64,000 nt of DNA. Source: Deltaproteobacteria bacterium. Lineage in GTDB: Bacteria; Myxococcota; UBA727; VGSZ01. Under the pieces are notes generated by a model. That model did not search any database and was not told the DNA's origin. It saw only the letters and a program-made list of their open reading frames with translations. A program made the position numbers and the translations under genes. The DNA is taken from the NCBI GenBank assembly GCA_016177705.1, contig JACOUT010000006.1, forward strand, positions 171,155-235,154, given 5' to 3'. Positions 32,531 through 40,777 of the stretch are shown piece after piece. Within the stretch, counting starts at the first letter, position 1. Each line of letters starts with the position of its first letter.

Positions 32531-33424
32531 TCAGATGCCGGGGTCGAAGTCGCCGTCGCGCCGACGCGAGCCGACGCGCACGGTCGACTCGTGCTCCACC
32601 ACCGAATAGGGCGGCACGCTCGCCACCAGCCACACGTTGCCGCCGACCACGCTGTGGTGTCCCACAACCGTGGCGCCGCCGAGGATGGTGGCGCCGGCGT
32701 AGATGGTGACGTGGTCCTCGATGGTCGGGTGGCGTCGCTGATCTTGTAGTCGCCGAGAAACGCTGAGCGCGCCGAGCGATACGCCTTGGTAGATCTTGAC
32801 GTGGTCGCCGATGACGGTGGTCTCGCCGACGACCACGCCGGTGCCGTGGTCGATGTAGAAGCTCTTCCCGATGGTCGCGCCCGGGTGGATGTCGATGCCG
32901 GTCTTGCCGTGGATGTCCTCGCTCATCATGCGCGCCACCAGGCGCGCGCCAGCGGTCCAGAAGCGGTGCGCCACCCGGTGCACCACCACGGCGCGCAGGC
33001 CCGGGTAGGCGAGGATGATCTCCTCCTTGGCGCGCGCCGCCGGGTCGCCCTCGAGCAGCGCGGCCACGTCGAGCGACAGCTCGGCCCGCAGCGCCGGCAC
33101 GCCATCGAGCAGCTCGCCCACCACGCGTTCGGCGTCGCCGCGCACCTGATCGGGCGCCAGCTCGCGCTGAAACGCCAGGTCCAACGTCACCTGCTCGACG
33201 AGCGCCGTCGCCAGCTCTCCCACGCGGCGGCGCGTGACGCCTTCCACGGTGGCGTCGGTCAGCCGCTCCTCCGACGAGAAGCCGGGGAAGCACAGCTCCT
33301 CGAGCTCGTGCAAGATGCGCGCGATGGCGGCGCGCGCCGGCAGGCTGCGCCCGCCGACGTGGTTGATGCCGCCGTCCTCGCGGTAGCTCTTGACGATGCG
33401 CGCGGCGATGTCGTCGAGGTTCAT
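32531..33424 (-). CDS. cysE: Serine O-acetyltransferase
   Basis: This 297-residue enzyme transfers acetyl from acetyl-CoA to L-serine, the first step to cysteine. The N-terminal helical domain is followed by left-handed beta-helix hexapeptide repeats: DIHPGATIGKSFYIDHGTGVVVGET, VKIYQGVSLGA and GATILGGATVVGHHSVVGGNVWL. The DIHPGA and DHGTGVVVGE segments with the catalytic Asp-His pair are typical of CysE/EpsC. The start overlaps the TGA of rsgA (ATGA), so it is translationally coupled to it. Confidence 0.94.
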   Translation of the reverse strand: MNLDDIAARIVKSYREDGGINHVGGRSLPARAAIARILHELEELCFPGFSSEERLTDATVEGVTRRRVGELATALVEQVTLDLAFQRELAPDQVRGDAERVVGELLDGVPALRAELSLDVAALLEGDPAARAKEEIILAYPGLRAVVVHRVAHRFWTAGARLVARMMSEDIHGKTGIDIHPGATIGKSFYIDHGTGVVVGETTVIGDHVKIYQGVSLGALSVSRRLQDQRRHPTIEDHVTIYAGATILGGATVVGHHSVVGGNVWLVASVPPYSVVEHESTVRVGSRRRDGDFDPGI

Positions 33425-34347
33425 GAGCGGCTTGACGCCTTTCGTTCTAGCAGCTTCGCCTCGTCGAGCAGCGTGCGGTAGGCGAGGTAGCGGTGCTCGG
33501 GCAGGCGGCCGTCGGCGAGCGCGGCCCGCACCGCGCAGCCGGGCTCGTCCTCGTGGCGGCAGTCACGGAACCGGCAAGGCTCGGGCACCGCGGCGAAGGC
33601 AGGGAAATAGGCTGCGAGGTCTTCTGGCGGCACGTCGACCAGGCCGTACTCGCGCACGCCGGGCGTGTCGACCAGCTCGCCGCCCGCCGGCAGCCGCCAC
33701 AGCGTGCTCGTGGTGGTCGTGTGTACGCCGGCGCCGCGCGCCGCCGACAGCTCGCTCGTGCTGCGCGCCGCCTCCGGCAAGAGCCGATTGAGCAGCGAGC
33801 TCTTGCCCACGCCGGAGGGGCCGACCAGCACCGCACGGCCGACCTCGGCGATGAGCGCGGCCAGGCGGTCGACCCCCTCGCCGCTGTGCGCGCTCACCAC
33901 CAACACCACGAGCGAGTCCTCGCCGCGCGCCCGCATCGAGGGGATGACGCCCTCGGGGTCCGGCAGGTCGCTCTTGTTGACCACCACCACCGGCCGAATG
34001 CCGGCCGCGCGCGCGGCTACCACGGCGCGGTCGACCAGCCCCGCCTTGGCAGGTGGGTCGACCGCGGCCACCACGCACAGGGCGTCGAGGTTGGCCGCTA
34101 CCACGTGGACGGCGCCGCCGGCGGTGCGGCGGCGCAGCTCGGTGCGGCGGGCGGAGGCCTCCACGCGCTCACCGTCCACCAGCACCACGTCGCCGACCAC
34201 CAGGCCGCTGTTGCGCGCCACCCGGACGCGGCGGCGCTCGCCGCCCTCGGTCTCCACCTCTACCGCCACCCCCAGGTGCTCGACCACCGTGCCCGGCCGC
34301 CCTTGTGGGGCGCGCTGCATGGTGGTGGGGCGGCGGTGCTTGGCCAT
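33421..34347 (-). CDS. rsgA: Ribosome biogenesis GTPase RsgA
   Basis: From ATG 34347 the protein has 308 residues. It is a circularly permuted GTPase that helps mature the 30S subunit. An N-terminal OB fold (GTVVEHLGVAVEVE) is followed by G4 (VVVNKSDLPD), G5, G1 (VGPSGVGKSSLLNRL), G2 (GVHTTTTSTLW) and G3 (LVDTPGVREYGL). The C-terminal zinc module is CRFRDCRHEDEPGC, with the Cys-x4-Cys-x-His-x5-Cys spacing of the family. Longer upstream frames are not coding, since the conserved protein starts at MAKHRR. Confidence 0.95.
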   Translation of the reverse strand: MAKHRRPTTMQRAPQGRPGTVVEHLGVAVEVETEGGERRRVRVARNSGLVVGDVVLVDGERVEASARRTELRRRTAGGAVHVVAANLDALCVVAAVDPPAKAGLVDRAVVAARAAGIRPVVVVNKSDLPDPEGVIPSMRARGEDSLVVLVVSAHSGEGVDRLAALIAEVGRAVLVGPSGVGKSSLLNRLLPEAARSTSELSAARGAGVHTTTTSTLWRLPAGGELVDTPGVREYGLVDVPPEDLAAYFPAFAAVPEPCRFRDCRHEDEPGCAVRAALADGRLPEHRYLAYRTLLDEAKLLERKASSRS

Positions 34348-34418
34348 GCTCAGGCGCGCGTAATCCTTGACGAATCGTCGCCCGGCCGGGCCCGGCAAGC
34401 AAGGGCGAAGGGCAATTC

Positions 34419-34472
34419 TCCGCGTCCGGACGCGGATTCTGGCTTGACGCCCGCGGCCGGGCGGGGGAATTC
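34419..34472 (+). promoter_or_regulatory. Perfect 18-bp palindrome and candidate promoter ahead of the HU gene
   Basis: TCCGCGTCCGGACGCGGA (34419-34436) is a perfect palindrome. Seven bases later comes TTGACG (34444-34449), a good -35 hexamer, then a 17-base spacer and GAATTC (34467-34472), a weak -10. The palindrome directly upstream of the -35 is placed like an operator or activator site. Which of the two divergent genes (HU or rsgA) it serves cannot be told. Confidence 0.45.
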
Positions 34473-34525
34473 CCTGCCTCACGCCATCGCCCGGCCACCA
34501 ACAGCCCCCAAGGAGCCACGTGCAC

Positions 34526-34813
34526 ATGACCAAGAACGACCTCATCGACCTCATCTCGTCCAAGCAGGACGGCATGACGAAGAAGTCCGCCACCGACATC
34601 CTCGACGCGCTGTTCGACGCCATGGCTACGACCATCCGGAAGGACGAGAAGTTCACCTACCCGGGCTTCGGCACCTTCGTGGTCCGCAAGCGCAAGGCCC
34701 GCGACGGCATCGACCCGCGCACCCGCGCCAAGATCAAGATCCCGGCCTCGAAGACCGTCGGCTTCAAGCCGGCCAAGGCCTTCAAGGACACGCTGTCCAC
34801 CATCGCGAGCTGA
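34526..34813 (+). CDS. HU-family nucleoid DNA-binding protein
   Basis: This 95-residue protein starts at ATG 34526, ten bases after an AAGGAG site (34510-34515); a GTG at 34520 is too close to that site. The sequence is a standard HU/IHF fold: MTKNDLIDLISSKQDGMTKKSATDILDAL-type helices, the PGFGTFVVRKRKARDGIDPRT beta arm with conserved Pro-Gly-Phe-Gly, the Arg-rich arm, and the end FKPAKAFKD. It binds and bends DNA as a dimer. It is followed by a hairpin terminator. Confidence 0.94.
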   Translation: MTKNDLIDLISSKQDGMTKKSATDILDALFDAMATTIRKDEKFTYPGFGTFVVRKRKARDGIDPRTRAKIKIPASKTVGFKPAKAFKDTLSTIAS

Positions 34814-34849
34814 CCGGCAGGCGCCGTCCGGCGCCGTCCTGACGCCGCT

Positions 34850-34892
34850 GCGGGCCCCTCTCCTCTTCTGGGACGGGGCCCGCTTCGTTCTT
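34850..34892 (+). terminator. Rho-independent terminator after the HU gene
   Basis: GCGGGCCCC (34850-34858) pairs with GGGGCCCGC (34875-34883) over a 16-base loop and is followed by TTCGTTCTT. The T-run is imperfect, but the 9-bp GC stem is strong. It lies between the convergent HU and TPR-like genes. Confidence 0.7.
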
Positions 34893-34894
34893 CC

Positions 34895-35275
34895 CTACTC
34901 CTTCGGCAGCATGGTGACCCGCAGCAGCGCCGCGCGCGCCTGCTCGAGGTGGCCCTCGTTGGCGGCCAGCCGCAGCACCGCCTGCAGGTCGGCGAGCGCG
35001 CCTGCTCGGTCCGACAGCTCGAGGCGCAGCAGGCCGCGGCGCAGCGACCAGTTGGACCGCGCCAGCGGCCGCGAGGCGAGCGTGAGCGCCTCCGCGCACA
35101 GCTCGAGCGCCTCCTCGGTCGGTCCGCGCTTGGTGGTGAGCTGAAAGAAGATGGTCAGGTGCTCTTCGGCGAGCGGCCCGTTCCGTCGGGCTTCGCGCAG
35201 CAGCTCGGCGGCGGCGTCGACCTCGCCGGCGCGGGCCAGGGCCAGCACTTCGTCGAGCAGCGTGGCCGCAGCCAT
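34895..35275 (-). CDS. Small TPR-like helical protein
   Basis: This 126-residue soluble protein is all alpha-helical, with pairs that resemble tetratricopeptide repeats (LLDEVLALARAGEVDAAAELLREA, TEEALELCAEALTLASRPL, AGALADLQAVLRLAANEG). No signal peptide or catalytic motif is seen; a role as a protein adaptor is only a guess. The ATG at 35275 is chosen because the 21 bases before it separate the gene from the divergent permease gene; longer frames would overlap that gene. Confidence 0.65.
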   Translation of the reverse strand: MAAATLLDEVLALARAGEVDAAAELLREARRNGPLAEEHLTIFFQLTTKRGPTEEALELCAEALTLASRPLARSNWSLRRGLLRLELSDRAGALADLQAVLRLAANEGHLEQARAALLRVTMLPKE

Positions 35276-35296
35276 CGCGAAAGTGTAGCACTGCGC

Positions 35297-36199
35297 GTGG
35301 CCGACGCCGGACCAGGCACACCGCACTTCGCCGCCGACCATCGCGCCATCCGGCTCGCCTGCTACGCCGTGCTCTACCTGGTGTGGGGCTCGACCTACCT
35401 GGCGATGCGCTTCGCGCTCGAGACCTTGCCGCTGTTCCTGCTGGCGTCGGCGCGCTTCGCGGTGGCGGGCGCGCTCTTGCTCGGCGTCGCGGCCGCGCGC
35501 GGCGCGTCGCAGCCCACGCTCCGGCAATGGTGGCACTCGGCCGCGGTGGGCGCGCTCCTGCTCCTGGGTGGCAACGCGTCCGTCTTGTGGGCCGTGCGCC
35601 GCGTGCCCACCGGCACCACGGCGCTGATCATCGCCATCACGCCGCTGTGGCTCGCGCTCCTGTCGCGCGCGCGGCCCACGCGCGGCCTGGTGGTGGGCAT
35701 GGCGCTCGGGCTCCTCGGCGTCGCCGCGCTGGTGGTGCCGGGCATGGCGGGGCAGGAGGGCGGCACCGACGCGCTCTCGGTGGTGGTGCTGGTCTTGGCC
35801 TCGCTGTCGTGGGCAATTGGTTCGCTGGTCGCGAGGAAGGGCGGGCCGCCGTCGGGCCTGGTCGCCACCGGCGCGCAGATGCTCGCGGGCGGTCTACTGC
35901 TGCTCGTGATCGCGCTCGCTGCCGGCGAGCCTGCGGCGCTCGCCGAGGCGCAGGTGTCGTGGCGCTCGGTCGCCTCGCTCGTCTACCTGACGGTGTTCGG
36001 CAGCATCGTCGGCTACTCCGCCTACGGCTGGCTGTTGCGGCACGACACACCCGAGCGCGCAGCCACCTACGCCTACGTCAACCCGGTGGTGGCGGTGGTG
36101 CTCGGCGCGCTGTTCGCCGACGAGGTCATCACCGGCCACGTGCTGGTGTCGGGCGCGCTCGTCGTCGTGGGCGTCGCCTTGATCGTGCGCGGCAAGTAG
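35297..36199 (+). CDS. DMT-superfamily (EamA) permease
   Basis: This 300-residue protein has ten membrane helices arranged as two EamA halves. The first begins YAVLYLVWGSTYLAMRFALETLPLF, the typical YedA/RhaT-like start. The second begins near LVLASLSWAIGSLVARKG. The end YAYVNPVVAVVLGALFADE is a family mark. Such permeases export metabolites or amino acids; the substrate is unknown. The start is GTG 35297; the next in-frame start would remove part of the first helix. It is divergent from the TPR-like gene by only 21 bases and converges with the DnaJ-type gene. Confidence 0.88.
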   Translation: MADAGPGTPHFAADHRAIRLACYAVLYLVWGSTYLAMRFALETLPLFLLASARFAVAGALLLGVAAARGASQPTLRQWWHSAAVGALLLLGGNASVLWAVRRVPTGTTALIIAITPLWLALLSRARPTRGLVVGMALGLLGVAALVVPGMAGQEGGTDALSVVVLVLASLSWAIGSLVARKGGPPSGLVATGAQMLAGGLLLLVIALAAGEPAALAEAQVSWRSVASLVYLTVFGSIVGYSAYGWLLRHDTPERAATYAYVNPVVAVVLGALFADEVITGHVLVSGALVVVGVALIVRGK

Positions 36200-36208
36200 C
36201 GCCGGGCC

Positions 36209-37216
36209 TCACGCCCGCGGGTCACTGCGTGGATTGAACTGTGACACGCGCGCCAGCTCCTCGAACAGCTTGCGCTCCTCGGCCGTGGGCTTCTGCGGCA
36301 CCACCACGCGCAGCTCGACCGTCAGGTGGCCGCGCTCGCCGCCCTTCTTGGGTAGGCCCTTGTCCTTCAGGCGCAGCTTCTGGCCGCCTTGCGAGCCTTC
36401 GGGGATCTTGAGCTGGATCTCGCCGTCGAGCGTGCGAAAGGGGATCTTGCCGCCGAACAGCGCCTCCCAGGGCGTCACCGGCAGCACGGCGACCAGGTCG
36501 TGCCCCTCGACGGTGAAGCGCGGGTGCGGCGCGATGCTGACCTTGAGCAACAGGTCGCCGGCCGCGGCACCGCCGAGCCCACGCCCGCCTTGGCCCGCGA
36601 GTCGGATGCGCATGCCGTCGGTGGTGCCGGGCGGGATCTTCACCTGGAAGCTGCGCTCTTCGACGCGGTGGCCGCCGTCGGCGCCGGTTACGCCCTGCTG
36701 CAGCGCGATGGTCTTGGTGGCGCCTTGGTAGGCGTCTTCGAGCGAGACGGTCAGCTCCGCCTCCTGATCGTCGCCGCGGCGCTTGCGCGGCCCCTCCTCG
36801 AAGTCGAAGCCGGTGGAGTACGGCGCGCGCCGCGCGCGGGGCCCGGCGCTCGCCGCCGTGCCGCCGAAGAACGCCTCGAAGAAGTCGGAGAAGCCCGAGG
36901 GCACCCCGCCGCCGCGGCCGCCGAAGGGCGCACCGCCACCGTCGAAGTTGAACTCGACGCCCTGCCAGCCCTGCGGCGCGCGGAAGTCGTCACCGGCGTG
37001 GTAGTTGCGGCCGAGCTGGTCGTAGCGGCGGCGCTTGTCCGCGTCCTTCAGCACCTCGTAGGCCTCATTCACCTGCTGGAACTTGGCCTTGGCGTCCTTG
37101 GCGCGGTTGATGTCGGGATGGAACTTCTTCGAGAGCTTGCGAAACGCCTTCTTGACGTCGTCCGGCGATGCCGAGCGATCGATGCCGAGCACCTCGTAGT
37201 AGTCGACGAACTGCAT
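36209..37216 (-). CDS. DnaJ-type co-chaperone without zinc finger (CbpA-like)
   Basis: This 335-residue protein has an N-terminal J domain with YYEVLGIDRSASPDDVKKAFRKL and the HPD motif (KKFHPDIN). A Gly/Phe-rich linker follows (GGGAPFGGRGGGVPSGFSDFFEAFFGG). Two beta-barrel substrate-binding domains complete it (LTVSLEDAYQGATKTI, VKIPPGTTDGMRIRLAGQGGRG, GHDLVAVLPVTPWEALFGGKI, GGQKLRLKDKGLP). There is no CxxCxGxG zinc repeat, so it is the class B type that stimulates DnaK. The start ATG 37216 begins the J domain directly; it ends 9 bases from the convergent permease gene. Confidence 0.93.
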   Translation of the reverse strand: MQFVDYYEVLGIDRSASPDDVKKAFRKLSKKFHPDINRAKDAKAKFQQVNEAYEVLKDADKRRRYDQLGRNYHAGDDFRAPQGWQGVEFNFDGGGAPFGGRGGGVPSGFSDFFEAFFGGTAASAGPRARRAPYSTGFDFEEGPRKRRGDDQEAELTVSLEDAYQGATKTIALQQGVTGADGGHRVEERSFQVKIPPGTTDGMRIRLAGQGGRGLGGAAAGDLLLKVSIAPHPRFTVEGHDLVAVLPVTPWEALFGGKIPFRTLDGEIQLKIPEGSQGGQKLRLKDKGLPKKGGERGHLTVELRVVVPQKPTAEERKLFEELARVSQFNPRSDPRA

Positions 37217-37307
37217 CCGGTGGCGCTCCGACCAGGGCTTTGCTCGAGGGACGGATCGAGCTGACTGTACGCACTCGCGTAGTGGGGACAACCGCCGGGA
37301 CGGGCCC

Positions 37308-38402
37308 TCAGGGCGCCGTTTCCGCTGCTTCGCCAGGGCCGGTGAGCGCGAGCCAGACGCCGGTGCCGGCCAGCAGCCCGCCCACGCCGACGCCGACGGC
37401 CGCGAGCGACAGCATCAGCGGCCCGTCGGTCGCGAAGAACTGCTCTCGGTCTGGCGCGTCGTAGTGGTAGAGGCCGAGCGGGTTGGTCACGGTCTGCGGC
37501 ACGCAGCTCTTGTCGTTGGCGGCGCCGCACGGCACGCGCGCGAAGTACAGATCCCAGGCCACCGTTCCCGCGAACGCGCCCGCGGCCAGCGTGACGAGGG
37601 CGCCGGCGCCGGTCACCGACCAGCCGACCACCGCGCCCGAGCCGTCGGCCGTCGCCGGCGGCTGCGGAGGGTCGGTCACCTTGGGCGTGATGACGCTCGG
37701 ATCGCCGACGTGCACCTTGGGGTCGACCGGCGGGCCCTCGGCGCTGAGCGCGACCAGCTCCTTGACGGTCTCGTTGGCGGCGAGGCGCACCTCACGCGTC
37801 ACCGGCGCCGAGCCCTCCTTGGTGACCAGCAGCGTGTGACTTCCGGGCGCCTCCACCACGATGCGCACCGGGCCGTGCTCGGTGGTGCCGACGCGCTTGC
37901 CGTCGAAGCGCACCTCGCCGCCCGGCGTGGCGGTGTCGACGATCAAGAGCGCCGGCAGCTTGTCGACCAGCGAGCCCTTGACCCACGCCACCGCGTAACG
38001 GAGCGAGTCGTCGCTAGTGTCGGGCAGCAACACCTCGTGCTTGCCCTTGGCGGCTTGACCGTTGGAGGCGAGCACCGCCTCCGAGGAGAGGCCGACGCCC
38101 GCGCCCGTGCCGGTGACATCGACCAAGAGCGCGGTGGTGGCGCCCGTCATCTGCGCCACCTGCGCGGCGCACGAGGGGCCCCAGCCGGCGCAGCCCAAGG
38201 CTGCCTGGGCCTCGACGAGGGTGACCGCCGGTGGCTCGGTCCAGACGCGGCCGTCCTTTACGCCCTCGGCCGCCTTGCGCAGCGTCTCCGGCCAGGACGC
38301 CGGGATCTCACCCTCGGTATGGACCAGCGCGACCCACTTGCCGGTCTTGGGCGCCGCCGCGGCGCTCAGGGTGAGCGCCAGCACCAAGGGAGCAACATGC
38401 AC
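37308..38402 (-). CDS. PEGA-domain envelope protein
   Basis: This 364-residue protein starts at GTG 38402 with an AGGAGG site six bases away. It has a signal peptide (LVLALTLSAAAAP). A CsgG/TolB-like alpha/beta domain is likely first (WVALVHTEGEIPASWPETLRKA, ATTALLVDVTGTGAGVGL). A PEGA domain follows at about 180-245 (PGGEVRFDGKRVGTTEHGPVRIVVEAPGSHTLLV). Near the end are a Pro-rich linker and two membrane helices (AGALVTLAAGAFAGTVAW and LSLAAVGVGVGGLLAGTGVWLAL). It is likely an inner-membrane protein with a large periplasmic part. Function unknown; it lies between the metallophosphoesterase and DnaJ genes on the same strand. Confidence 0.8.
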   Translation of the reverse strand: MHVAPLVLALTLSAAAAPKTGKWVALVHTEGEIPASWPETLRKAAEGVKDGRVWTEPPAVTLVEAQAALGCAGWGPSCAAQVAQMTGATTALLVDVTGTGAGVGLSSEAVLASNGQAAKGKHEVLLPDTSDDSLRYAVAWVKGSLVDKLPALLIVDTATPGGEVRFDGKRVGTTEHGPVRIVVEAPGSHTLLVTKEGSAPVTREVRLAANETVKELVALSAEGPPVDPKVHVGDPSVITPKVTDPPQPPATADGSGAVVGWSVTGAGALVTLAAGAFAGTVAWDLYFARVPCGAANDKSCVPQTVTNPLGLYHYDAPDREQFFATDGPLMLSLAAVGVGVGGLLAGTGVWLALTGPGEAAETAP

Positions 38403-38408
38403 TGCCAG

Positions 38409-38414
38409 CCTCCT
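38409..38414 (-). promoter_or_regulatory. AGGAGG ribosome binding site fixing a GTG start
   Basis: AGGAGG on the minus strand with six bases to GTG 38402. It excludes the many upstream in-frame starts of the long GC-driven frame as the start of the PEGA-protein gene. Confidence 0.7.
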
Positions 38415-38443
38415 GACCCGTCGGCAGTCTGGCACACCCGGCG

Positions 38444-39154
38444 TCACAGGGGCCAGACGCGCACGGGACGGAAGTCCAGGTAGTCGCAGGCGATCAGTCG
38501 GTAGCGCACGCCGCCGCGCTCGCCCTCGAAGGCCGTTCGGTGCGCCGACGCGCCGTGCAGGTGGCCGTAGACGCACAAGGAGGCGCCGAACTGCTCGAGC
38601 AGGTCGGAGTAGGCCGTCGAGCGTTTGCCGCGGTCGGCGGCGAAGGGCGGATAGTGGATGGCGGCGACGAGCGGCCGCGCGCCCGCGAGCGCGCGTCCCG
38701 CCTGCAACGACAGCTTGAGGCGCTCGATCTCGCGCAGGTAGATCTTCTCGTCGTCGGCGCCGAAGTCGAGCGCGCCCGGGCACGACCACAGGCGGCTGCC
38801 GGTCACGACGACGTCGCCCAGGTCGACGGCGTCGTTCTGCAGCGCCACCAAGGAGGGCGGCAGCGCCTTCCTCACCTTGCCGATGGCGCTCCACCAGTAG
38901 TCGTGGTTGCCACGCACCAGCACCTTGGTGCGACCGGGCCTCGCTGCGATCCAGGCCAGGTCGGCGGCCGCCTGGTCGAGGCGCAGCGCCCAGCTGATGT
39001 CGCCTGGCACCAGCACCACGTCGTCGGCGCCGACCGCCTCGTCCCAAGCCGCGGCCATGCGCGTCGCGTGGTCGCGCCAGTGCTCGCCAAACACGTCCAT
39101 CGGCTTGTCCGACGTGAAGGAGAGGTGGAGGTCGGAGATGCCGAAGATCTGCAT
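38444..39154 (-). CDS. Calcineurin-type metallophosphoesterase
   Basis: From ATG 39154 the protein has 236 residues. All metal motifs are present: GISDLHLSF (Asp-x-His), VLVPGDISW (Gly-Asp), LVRGNHDYWW (Gly-Asn-His-Asp), AIHYPPF and YGHLHGAS (Gly-His-x-His). It is a soluble phosphoesterase of the YkuE-like group; substrate unknown. The very long frame that extends upstream over tyrA is an artefact, since the conserved protein starts at this ATG. It is divergent from tyrA with 55 bases between. Confidence 0.9.
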   Translation of the reverse strand: MQIFGISDLHLSFTSDKPMDVFGEHWRDHATRMAAAWDEAVGADDVVLVPGDISWALRLDQAAADLAWIAARPGRTKVLVRGNHDYWWSAIGKVRKALPPSLVALQNDAVDLGDVVVTGSRLWSCPGALDFGADDEKIYLREIERLKLSLQAGRALAGARPLVAAIHYPPFAADRGKRSTAYSDLLEQFGASLCVYGHLHGASAHRTAFEGERGGVRYRLIACDYLDFRPVRVWPL

Positions 39155-39209
39155 GTGGTGCTGTCCGGCCGGATCAACGGCGGGGGAATCTGGGTTATCA
39201 ACGCCGTCG

Positions 39210-40136
39210 ATGGTTGACGATCCCGAAGGCGGCCCCGCCAAGACGCCCGGCGCCCCACTGCGACCGCTGCCGGCCACGCGCGTGGCGCTGGTGGGGCTCG
39301 GCTTGATCGGCGGCTCGCTCGCCAAGGCCACGCGGCGCGCCTGGCCGGGCGTCACCGTGCTCGGCGTCGACCGGCCCGCCATCCTCGAGGTGGCGCGCGA
39401 GGCGCTGCTCATCGACGAGGCGGCGCCGCTCGACGGCGCGGCCGACCTGATCGCGGGCGCCGATCTGGTGGTGTTCTGCCTGCCGGTGCTCGGCATCGCG
39501 CAGGCGCTCGAGCGCTTCGCGCCAGCGTTGCGCGCACGCGCCGTCGCCACCGACACCGGCTCCACCAAGCGCGTCATCGTCGAGGCGGCGGCGCGCCTCG
39601 GTCTGCACCGCTTCGTCGGCGGCCACCCGATGGCGGGCAAGGCGCAGGGCGGCCTCGCGCACGCCGACGCCGCGCTCTTCGCCGGCGCGCGCTGGTTCCT
39701 GTGCCCCGCGCCGGGCGTCGACCCGGCCGCGCTGCTGTTGTTGCGGCAGTGGGTGCGCGACCTGGGCGCGCGCCCGGTGGAGCTCGACGCCGCCGAGCAC
39801 GACCGCAGCGTGGCGCTGACCAGCCACCTGCCGCACGTGGTGGCCAACGCCATCGCCGAGGCGGTGCTCGACGGCGGCGCGCTCGACGCGGCCGGCGGCT
39901 CGCTCAAGGACGTGCTCAAGGTGGCCGGCGCGCCCTTCGAGACCTGGGGCGACACGCTCGCCACCAACGCCGAGGCGGTGCGCGCGGCGCTCGACGACCT
40001 GCGCGCGCGCCTGGGGGACATCGCCTCCTCGCTCGAGGACAAAGAGCGCATGCGCGACCTGTTCGCGCGCGGCCGCGCCTGCCGCGAGCGCCTGGTCGGG
40101 GGAGAGCGCGACTCGTCGCCGCCGGAGCGGACGTGA
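39210..40136 (+). CDS. tyrA: Prephenate dehydrogenase
   Basis: This 308-residue enzyme oxidises and decarboxylates prephenate to 4-hydroxyphenylpyruvate in tyrosine synthesis. The Rossmann motif is VALVGLGLIGGSLAKA. Conserved segments are ATDTGSTKRVIVEAA, FVGGHPMAGKAQGG and LTSHLPHVVANAIA (catalytic and prephenate-binding His). There is no fused chorismate mutase or ACT domain, so feedback control is likely simple. A HisC-type aminotransferase in this window could use the product. The TGA overlaps the GTG of trmB (GTGA). Confidence 0.93.
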   Translation: MVDDPEGGPAKTPGAPLRPLPATRVALVGLGLIGGSLAKATRRAWPGVTVLGVDRPAILEVAREALLIDEAAPLDGAADLIAGADLVVFCLPVLGIAQALERFAPALRARAVATDTGSTKRVIVEAAARLGLHRFVGGHPMAGKAQGGLAHADAALFAGARWFLCPAPGVDPAALLLLRQWVRDLGARPVELDAAEHDRSVALTSHLPHVVANAIAEAVLDGGALDAAGGSLKDVLKVAGAPFETWGDTLATNAEAVRAALDDLRARLGDIASSLEDKERMRDLFARGRACRERLVGGERDSSPPERT

Positions 40137-40768
40137 CCGACCAGCTCGAGGGCGCACCGGGCATGCACGAGCGCATGCCGGCGGTGCTGCCGACCATCAT
40201 CCCCGGCCCGGTCTGCTGGCGTGACGTGTTCGGCCGCGCGGCGCCGCTCGAGGTGGAGCTCGGCTTCGGCCGACCGCACTTCCTGCTCGCGCGCGCCGCC
40301 GAGGTGCCCGAGCGCGACGTGGTCGGCGTCGAGTGGAAGGGGCGCTGGCCGCGCGTGGTCTGGCAGCGGCAGGCGAAGGGCGAGGCCACCAATGTGCGCG
40401 CCCTGCACGGCAACGCCTGGTTGCTGTTCGGCGCGCTGTTTCCGCCGTCGTCGGTGACCTCGATCTTCCTCAACTTCCCCGACCCCTGGTGGAAGGCCAA
40501 GCACAAGAAGCGCCGCATCGTCAGCGACGCCTTCGCCGCGCTCTTGGCGTCGCGCCTGGTGCCCGGTGGCAGCATCCTGGTGCAGACCGACGTCGCCTCG
40601 CTGCTGGAGGAGCTGTTGGCGCGGCTCGAGGCGCAGCCGGGGCTCCTGAACCCGAACGGTGCGGGTCGGCTCGCGCCGCGCAAGCCCGTGACTGCGTCGT
40701 CGCACCGGGAGCGGCGCTGCCGCGCCGACGGCGTGCCGATCTTCCGCGCCGTCGTGGTTCGGAGGTAG
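40133..40768 (+). CDS. trmB: tRNA (guanine-N7)-methyltransferase
   Basis: This 211-residue SAM enzyme makes m7G46 in tRNA. The SAM-binding loop is LEVELGFGRPHFLLARAA, the acidic turn is VVGVEWKGRW, and the TrmB signature is FLNFPDPWWKAKHKKRRIVS. The usual C-terminal Thr-x-Asp/YE element is altered or not obvious. It starts at GTG 40133, coupled to tyrA by a GTGA overlap. The first about 30 residues are not conserved. Confidence 0.92.
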   Translation: MTDQLEGAPGMHERMPAVLPTIIPGPVCWRDVFGRAAPLEVELGFGRPHFLLARAAEVPERDVVGVEWKGRWPRVVWQRQAKGEATNVRALHGNAWLLFGALFPPSSVTSIFLNFPDPWWKAKHKKRRIVSDAFAALLASRLVPGGSILVQTDVASLLEELLARLEAQPGLLNPNGAGRLAPRKPVTASSHRERRCRADGVPIFRAVVVRR

Positions 40769-40777
40769 AACCGCGCG

